Shown piece after piece: positions 6,057-9,223 of a DNA stretch of 9,223 nucleotides (positions are counted from its first letter, which is position 1; each line of letters begins with the position of its first letter). This DNA is from an uncultured PS1 clade bacterium (GTDB lineage Bacteria; Pseudomonadota; Gammaproteobacteria; PS1; Pseudothioglobaceae), in the NCBI GenBank assembly GCA_937950605.1, contig CALFDA010000034.1, forward strand, positions 1 to 9,223, given 5' to 3'. The position numbers and the translations under genes are program-made. The notes below the pieces were generated by a model. The model worked only from the letters and a program-made list of their open reading frames with translations, was not told the DNA's origin and made no database searches.

Positions 6057-6689
6057 CTATAGGTTTTTTTCTTCGTATTCACACAAATCAAGCAGAATGC
6101 ACTCTGTGCATAATGGTGAACGCGCTTTACAGGTGTAACGCCCATGTAAAATCATCAAGTGGTGTGCGGGTACGCGATATTTATCAGGAATAAATTTTAC
6201 TAATTTCTTCTCTACTTCTAATACAGTCTTGCCACTAGCAATAGCGGTACGATTGGCAACACGATAGATATGTGCATCAACCGCAATAGTCGGGTGACCA
6301 AAAGCAGTGTTAAGAACAACATTAGCAGTTTTGCGGCCCACACCTGGCAAAGCTTCTAATTCTTTGCGCGTTTCAGGCACTTTGGAGTCATGCTTGTCAA
6401 TTAAAATCCTACAAGCTTGAATAATGTGCTTTGCTTTTGAGTTGAATAAACCAATGGTTCTAATAGTGTCTCTGACAACATCTTCGCCCAATGCGCAAAT
6501 GGCTTCAGGTGTGTTAGCAAGTGGAAAAAGTTTATCAGTTACTTTATTTACGCTCTTATCGGTTGTTTGCGCTGACAAAGTAACTGCAACTAATAACTCA
6601 AAAGGTGTCGAATAGTTTAACTCTGTTGTCGGGTCAGGTATTTTTTTAAGCAACCTGCCAAACATTTTGCTGCGCGTTTCGGCGTTCAT
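6057..6689 (-). CDS. nth: endonuclease III (DNA glycosylase/AP lyase)
   Basis: Nth removes oxidised pyrimidines from DNA and cleaves the abasic site, starting base excision repair. The 210-residue protein keeps E. coli numbering. The helix-hairpin-helix LPGVGRKTANVV carries catalytic Lys120, and VDAHIYRVANR carries Asp138. The C-terminal [4Fe-4S] cluster ligands are Cys187, Cys194, Cys197 and Cys203 in the C-x6-C-x2-C-x5-C pattern. The damage-binding motif LSAQTTDKSVN is at 39-49. ATG 6689 is preceded by TGAG eight bases upstream. It is the first gene of the nth, DUF1841, fructosamine-kinase unit. In many gammaproteobacteria nth follows the rnf genes, and here it does not. A weak TATATT -10 lies at 6709-6714 (complement). 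All catalytic residues are intact. Confidence 0.97.
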   Translation of the reverse strand: MNAETRSKMFGRLLKKIPDPTTELNYSTPFELLVAVTLSAQTTDKSVNKVTDKLFPLANTPEAICALGEDVVRDTIRTIGLFNSKAKHIIQACRILIDKHDSKVPETRKELEALPGVGRKTANVVLNTAFGHPTIAVDAHIYRVANRTAIASGKTVLEVEKKLVKFIPDKYRVPAHHLMILHGRYTCKARSPLCTECILLDLCEYEEKNL

Positions 6690-6708
6690 TATTTATTCTC
6701 ACTAAAAT

Positions 6709-6714
6709 AATATA
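6709..6714 (-). promoter_or_regulatory. possible -10 box for nth
   Basis: TATATT on the minus strand lies 20 bases before the nth ATG. No convincing -35 is found 16-18 bp upstream, so the assignment is weak. Some promoter is expected in this 168-bp gap because sbcB, upstream on the same strand, ends at 6858. Confidence 0.25.
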
Positions 6715-6762
6715 GCGAAGAATTATACTTTATTATCGTTAAATAATCCAATCTGGATAAAT

Positions 6763-6855
6763 ATGGGAATTATGACAATGTCAAATTTACTTAAACTAAA
6801 GGAAAATGATATAGGCGTTAAACAACAAAACGGTACTACAACGAAAATTATCTAG
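6763..6855 (+). CDS. 30-codon small ORF in the sbcB-nth gap (doubtful)
   Basis: ATG 6763, with further in-frame ATGs at 6772 and 6778, reads to TAG 6853-6855 on the strand opposite its neighbours. The product (MGIMTMSNLLKLKENDIGVK and ten more residues) is short and polar with no motif. There is no Shine-Dalgarno before 6763, but AAATATGGGAATT precedes 6778. It fills the gap between two minus-strand genes. It could be a real small protein, the head of a lost gene, or chance. Confidence 0.15.
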   Translation: MGIMTMSNLLKLKENDIGVKQQNGTTTKII

Positions 6856-6857
6856 TT

Positions 6858-8285
6858 TTACAAAAAAGACTTGGGATATTGTTCTAATTGTTGCCAAAGA
6901 TCTTCTTTATCGGGGTAAGCTTGGCGCATTTTTTCAATACTTTTGGAATAATCATCGATTGATAAATAACCATTTTTTCCCAATCGTATGCGATTTTGCA
7001 CAATTTCAAGCCAGTTTTTTTGTTCGGCTTGACTAAGTGATTTGGGGTAGTTTCTAGCCTTGAAGTGTATAAATAACTGGTTGAGTTTTGGGTCTTTAAA
7101 CATTGGACGAAAATTTTTTAATGTTTCTGCGTTAAGCATTTGGATTTGCTCGCTGATGCGCCTATCAGAATTATCCATAAAACCATCGTATAAGGATTGA
7201 TCAACATCAGATGCTTTTGGTTGTTGTTGGTCGCTACGATATAAATTTTGTGCTATTTGAGTTATTTGTGTTTGATTATTTTTAATAAATTCTAGTCGTT
7301 GCAAACAGGTTTTTAAATCGATTTGTAATTGTTTGGCGGTTGTTGTTTGTAGGTTGTAAATATTTGGTACAAACATCGGGCTTTTATTAAAAATTAATTC
7401 TTTGATTTGTAACCTTTCTACACCTTCTGGAAGTTCTGATTGTTTAATGAACAGGCGTTTTTTTAATTCTTCTGTTTCAAGTTCTAGCAATATAGAAGGA
7501 TCCTGATCAAGATTAAAAACAATCGCTCTATCGCTATATTCTGGATGATAAGCCAATACGCTACATAGTCGTGTACAAGAAAGCGCAGCAGGATACATGC
7601 CCGAGGTGTGCAACATGGGTTCAAATAGTATAAGTTTGTTTTTTACAGTTTGTTTCTCTCTTAAACTAAACGCATACCCAAACAGTTTTGGTTGTTTTTT
7701 TTTAATAATTTTTGCAATAGCAATAGTAGCGCGCACATCTGCCAAAGCATCGTGTGCATCATCGTGTTTGATACCATTAGCGGGCGCAAGTTGATCGAGT
7801 TTAAAAATGGGGCTATTGTTTTCATCATAAACCCAATTAAGACTATCATCTTTTTTTAGCGCATAACACAGGCGCACCACATCTAAAATATCCCAGCGGG
7901 TGTTGTTATTTTTCCAATGCCAAGCATAAGGGTCGATAAAATTTCTATACAAGGTATGTCGGGTAAATTCATCATCAAAACGAATAGAGTTATAACCCAC
8001 TGTGCAAGTGTTTGGCTGAAAAAATTCTTGATTTATTTGCTGTATAAACTGATGTTCTACCAAACCCATATCTGCACAAAATTGCGGGCTAATTCCTGTT
8101 ACCAAACAAGCTTCAGGCGAAGGCAGGCAATCGTTGGTGGGTCTACAATAAAACATTTGTCCACGCCCAATTTGGTTAAGATTTGTATCAGTGCGAATAC
8201 CAGCAAACTGGGCTATACGGTCGGTTTTTGGATTAGTGCCAAAAGTTTCATAATCGTACCAATAAAATGTTTTAGTATGTTGCAT
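6858..8285 (-). CDS. sbcB: exodeoxyribonuclease I
   Basis: SbcB (Exo I) digests single-stranded DNA 3' to 5' in recombination, mismatch repair and end processing, and binds SSB. With the chosen start the protein is 475 residues, the E. coli length. The DEDDh nuclease domain (about 6-195) has DYETFG with Asp11 and Glu13, YNSIRFDDEFTRH with Asp104, and the AHDALADVRAT motif with His178 and Asp183. Also conserved are FYRNF-like LYRNFIDPYAW (112-122), HTSGMYPAA, the YDGF motif before the C-terminal helical domain, and FKARNYPKSL near the end. I prefer ATG 8285 over GTG 8342, which would add 19 Lys/Asn-rich residues. The likely promoter gives only about 7 bases of leader before the GTG, and neither start has a strong ribosome site. 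It is transcribed in the same direction as nth but separated from it by 168 bp. Confidence 0.96.
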   Translation of the reverse strand: MQHTKTFYWYDYETFGTNPKTDRIAQFAGIRTDTNLNQIGRGQMFYCRPTNDCLPSPEACLVTGISPQFCADMGLVEHQFIQQINQEFFQPNTCTVGYNSIRFDDEFTRHTLYRNFIDPYAWHWKNNNTRWDILDVVRLCYALKKDDSLNWVYDENNSPIFKLDQLAPANGIKHDDAHDALADVRATIAIAKIIKKKQPKLFGYAFSLREKQTVKNKLILFEPMLHTSGMYPAALSCTRLCSVLAYHPEYSDRAIVFNLDQDPSILLELETEELKKRLFIKQSELPEGVERLQIKELIFNKSPMFVPNIYNLQTTTAKQLQIDLKTCLQRLEFIKNNQTQITQIAQNLYRSDQQQPKASDVDQSLYDGFMDNSDRRISEQIQMLNAETLKNFRPMFKDPKLNQLFIHFKARNYPKSLSQAEQKNWLEIVQNRIRLGKNGYLSIDDYSKSIEKMRQAYPDKEDLWQQLEQYPKSFL

Positions 8286-8355
8286 AGAGTTATAAGGGTG
8301 TCCATTATCTTTTTCTAATCTTTTATTTTTTGCGTTTTCCACAAAAAAGATGCGC

Positions 8356-8364
8356 AGTGTACCA
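8356..8364 (-). promoter_or_regulatory. extended -10 promoter for sbcB
   Basis: On the minus strand TGGTACACT matches an extended -10 (TGnTAnAnT). Extended -10 promoters tolerate a poor -35, and no TTGACA-like box is seen 17 bp upstream. Predicted transcription start is near 8349, giving a leader of about 64 bases to ATG 8285. Confidence 0.4.
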
Positions 8365-8389
8365 TATTTTGAGCGTTAAACTTTATAAG

Positions 8390-8767
8390 CCAAATATTTG
8401 TTCAGAGTTGGAATATCGGATTCTAAATACCAAACAATCACTATTACCTATTAAAAAGCATCATAATTTTTTAGAATGGGGGCGTTGGCAAAAGCAATTA
8501 GTGAAAAATTGTTTTTAATTTAAAACAGTAATAAAGATATGGCACAATAATGTACAAAATTACAATTATGAACTAGAAAGTAGAATTGATGGACAAAAAA
8601 GTAAAATTAATGGGCTAGAAGACTACATTGAGTATATAGATAATCAAATCATTAAATTAGAGAGATAAAATAAAAGATTGAGGGAACAATTACGTCTCAT
8701 TTTCAATGAGATTATAAACAAGCTGGCACCTATTTTAAACGCTGGCATTTTTAAGAGATTAATATAA
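8390..8767 (+). pseudogene. coiled-coil protein gene broken by two in-frame TAA stops
   Basis: One frame runs the whole length with stops only at TAA 8516-8518 and TAA 8666-8668. The pieces are CSELEYRILNTKQSLLPIKK with HHNFLEWGRWQKQLVKNCF, then FKTVIKIWHNNVQNYNYELE with SRIDGQKSKINGLEDYIEYI and DNQIIKLER, then NKRLREQLRLIFNEIINKLA with PILNAGIFKRLI. The true end is TAA 8765-8767. Leu/Ile spacing in the middle piece (ELESRIDG..KINGLEDYIEYIDNQIIKLE) is heptad-like and continues across the second TAA, which argues that it was once a single coiled-coil protein. The frame stays open without frameshift, so decay looks recent. The start is unclear: the frame is open back to 8330 but has no ATG. The final TAA overlaps the next ATG as TAATG, an operon-type junction. 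I do not recognise a family. Confidence 0.5.
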
Positions 8768-8961
8768 TGAAACAAATAAAAACATTCTAAATAGTAGTTA
8801 GTGCAGTAGCAATGATGACTAATGCAAGTGCTAGTGTGGCAATGACTAACATAAACGAACTGAGTATTGAACAACAGTTTTGGCTTGAAAAAGAAAAAAG
8901 TATGGTGTTAATAAGAGTGCTTAATGAAACAAGCGATTCACTTACCACACGTGGTAAATAG
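8767..8961 (+). pseudogene. small exported protein gene with a stop at codon 8
   Basis: From ATG 8767 the frame reads MKQIKTF, TAA (8788-8790), then IVVSAVAMMTNASASVA and a mature part beginning near MTNINELSIEQQFWLEKEKS, to TAG 8959-8961 (64 codons). Ignoring the TAA, this is a textbook signal peptide: Lys-containing head, hydrophobic core, and an Ala-Ser-Ala-type cleavage site around residues 20-25. The mature part is a polar helix ending SLTTRGK. The TAATG overlap with the upstream coiled-coil frame and AGAGA eight bases before the ATG suggest it was the next gene of one operon. It may itself be truncated, since only about 40 mature residues remain. A restart at the ATGs of codons 16-17 would lose the export signal. 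The short Glu/Lys helix after a signal peptide recalls type IVb pilus PilP proteins, a tentative comparison only. Confidence 0.5.
8942..8957 (+). repeat. short hairpin at the end of the exported-protein frame
   Basis: TTACCAC and GTGGTAA pair perfectly around AC (or as a 6-bp stem with a CACG tetraloop), overlapping the last codons. A second, weaker stem TATAGA / TCTATA follows at 8970-8986. No T-run follows either, so terminator function is uncertain. Confidence 0.3.
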
Positions 8962-9015
8962 CATAATAATATAGACCTTATCTATAGCAACCCCAACCCA
9001 ACACCACCTCTACAA

Positions 9016-9055
9016 TCAAGACATCTGTAGCAACTAAAAATCTCAAGACATCTGT
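9016..9055. repeat. 13-bp direct repeat, probable IS end
   Basis: TCAAGACATCTGT occurs at 9016-9028 and again at 9043-9055, a 27-bp period. The repeats lie 5-44 bases beyond the stop codon of the minus-strand transposase relic, where the element's terminal sequence and transposase-binding repeats would be expected. Confidence 0.55.
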
Positions 9056-9059
9056 CAGA

Positions 9060-9223
9060 TTAAATTTGCTCTAAGTTATTTCCTAAGTTTTTCTCATTCC
9101 AAATTCGCCTACCATCAAGCAAAGTGTCAATGGGTGTGTTGGACAACAGCACATCTTGCCTTGATGAGATTTATTTGATTGACCCAAGGATTAAATATAC
9201 GAGGTGTTGGACTATTACACATC
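9060..9223 (-). pseudogene. IS481-like transposase relic, 3' end
   Basis: On the minus strand two frames join to give the C-terminus of an integrase-type (DDE, rve) transposase: NKSHQGKMCC, a frame change near 9138-9145, then NTPIDTLLDGRRIWNEKN with a short tail (LGNNLEQI) to TAA at 9062-9060. The string (Asn-x-Thr/Ser-His-Gln-Gly-Lys-Met-Cys-Cys, Thr-Pro, Thr-Leu-x-Asp-Gly, Trp-x-Glu-Lys) is typical of IS481-family C-termini in gammaproteobacteria. The next bases upstream on that strand contain stops and do not read through, so it is inactive. The rest of the element, if any, lies beyond the window. A related insertion-sequence type (IS3/IS30 group) cannot be excluded from the C-terminus alone. 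Confidence 0.65.

Noticed and set aside
7597..8318. Plus-strand ORFs of 65 and 133 codons inside sbcB
   Set aside because: They are antisense to conserved catalytic motifs of SbcB, and their translations show no domain or start signal.
8286..8342. GTG start adding 19 residues to SbcB
   Set aside because: It lies about 7 bases from the predicted transcription start, has no ribosome site, and the extra residues have no counterpart in E. coli SbcB. It is not fully excluded.
8516..8790. Genetic-code change reading TAA as sense
   Set aside because: asd, hisB and sbcB all terminate at TAA at their expected family lengths, so TAA is a working stop here.
8644..8874. 76-codon minus-strand ORF near the right end
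   Set aside because: It is a His/Cys/Tyr-rich shadow. The plus strand explains the same bases as coiled-coil and signal-peptide frames meeting at TAATG.
1..9223. tRNA or rRNA genes
   Set aside because: I found no T-arm/anticodon-arm combination or conserved rRNA segment on either strand by eye. A tRNAscan-SE run would settle it.

Overview
The window comes from an AT-rich (about one third G+C by eye) gammaproteobacterial chromosome. The evidence is a ProtBact-type set: SbcB that aligns well with the E. coli enzyme, endonuclease III with E. coli residue numbering, a DUF1841 protein, HisB/HisH and a 340-residue Asd. Low G+C, long gene-poor spacers with decayed reading frames and several IS relics would fit a SUP05/Thioglobus-like sulfur oxidiser or one of its mussel symbionts. 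That lineage is an inference and no marker gene in the window proves it.

Layout. Bases 1-1249 are a decayed zone. It holds the last codons of an unknown gene, a possible terminator, a 20-bp tandem repeat, an IS1595-type transposase relic broken by frameshifts, and an AT-rich stretch with a nested inverted repeat. An unrecognised 83-codon ORF follows (1250-1501). Then come three plus-strand biosynthetic genes: asd (1747-2769), hisB (2970-3551) and hisH (3552-4169). hisB and hisH are directly abutting. A separate gene for a 172-residue protein (4289-4807) has an N-terminus like the SeqA/ribbon-helix-helix type and an unrecognised C-terminal domain.

The strand then switches. The minus-strand cluster nth, DUF1841 gene, fructosamine-kinase-family gene runs from 6689 down to 4764 with 15-bp and 6-bp gaps. 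Its last gene overlaps the 3' end of the 172-residue gene by 44 bp. sbcB (8285-6858) lies upstream on the same strand with its own likely promoter. The last 850 bases are decayed again: a coiled-coil reading frame with two in-frame TAA stops, overlapping by TAATG a small exported-protein gene with a TAA at codon 8, and then the 3' end of an IS481-like transposase relic on the minus strand.

Function. Asd feeds Lys/Met/Thr/diaminopimelate synthesis. HisB and HisH are two steps of histidine synthesis. Nth and SbcB act in DNA repair, and the fructosamine-kinase homologue suggests protein or metabolite damage control. I see no convincing new multi-gene system. The items most worth a second look are the SeqA-N-like two-domain protein, the broken operon at the right end, and the relic genes in the spacers.
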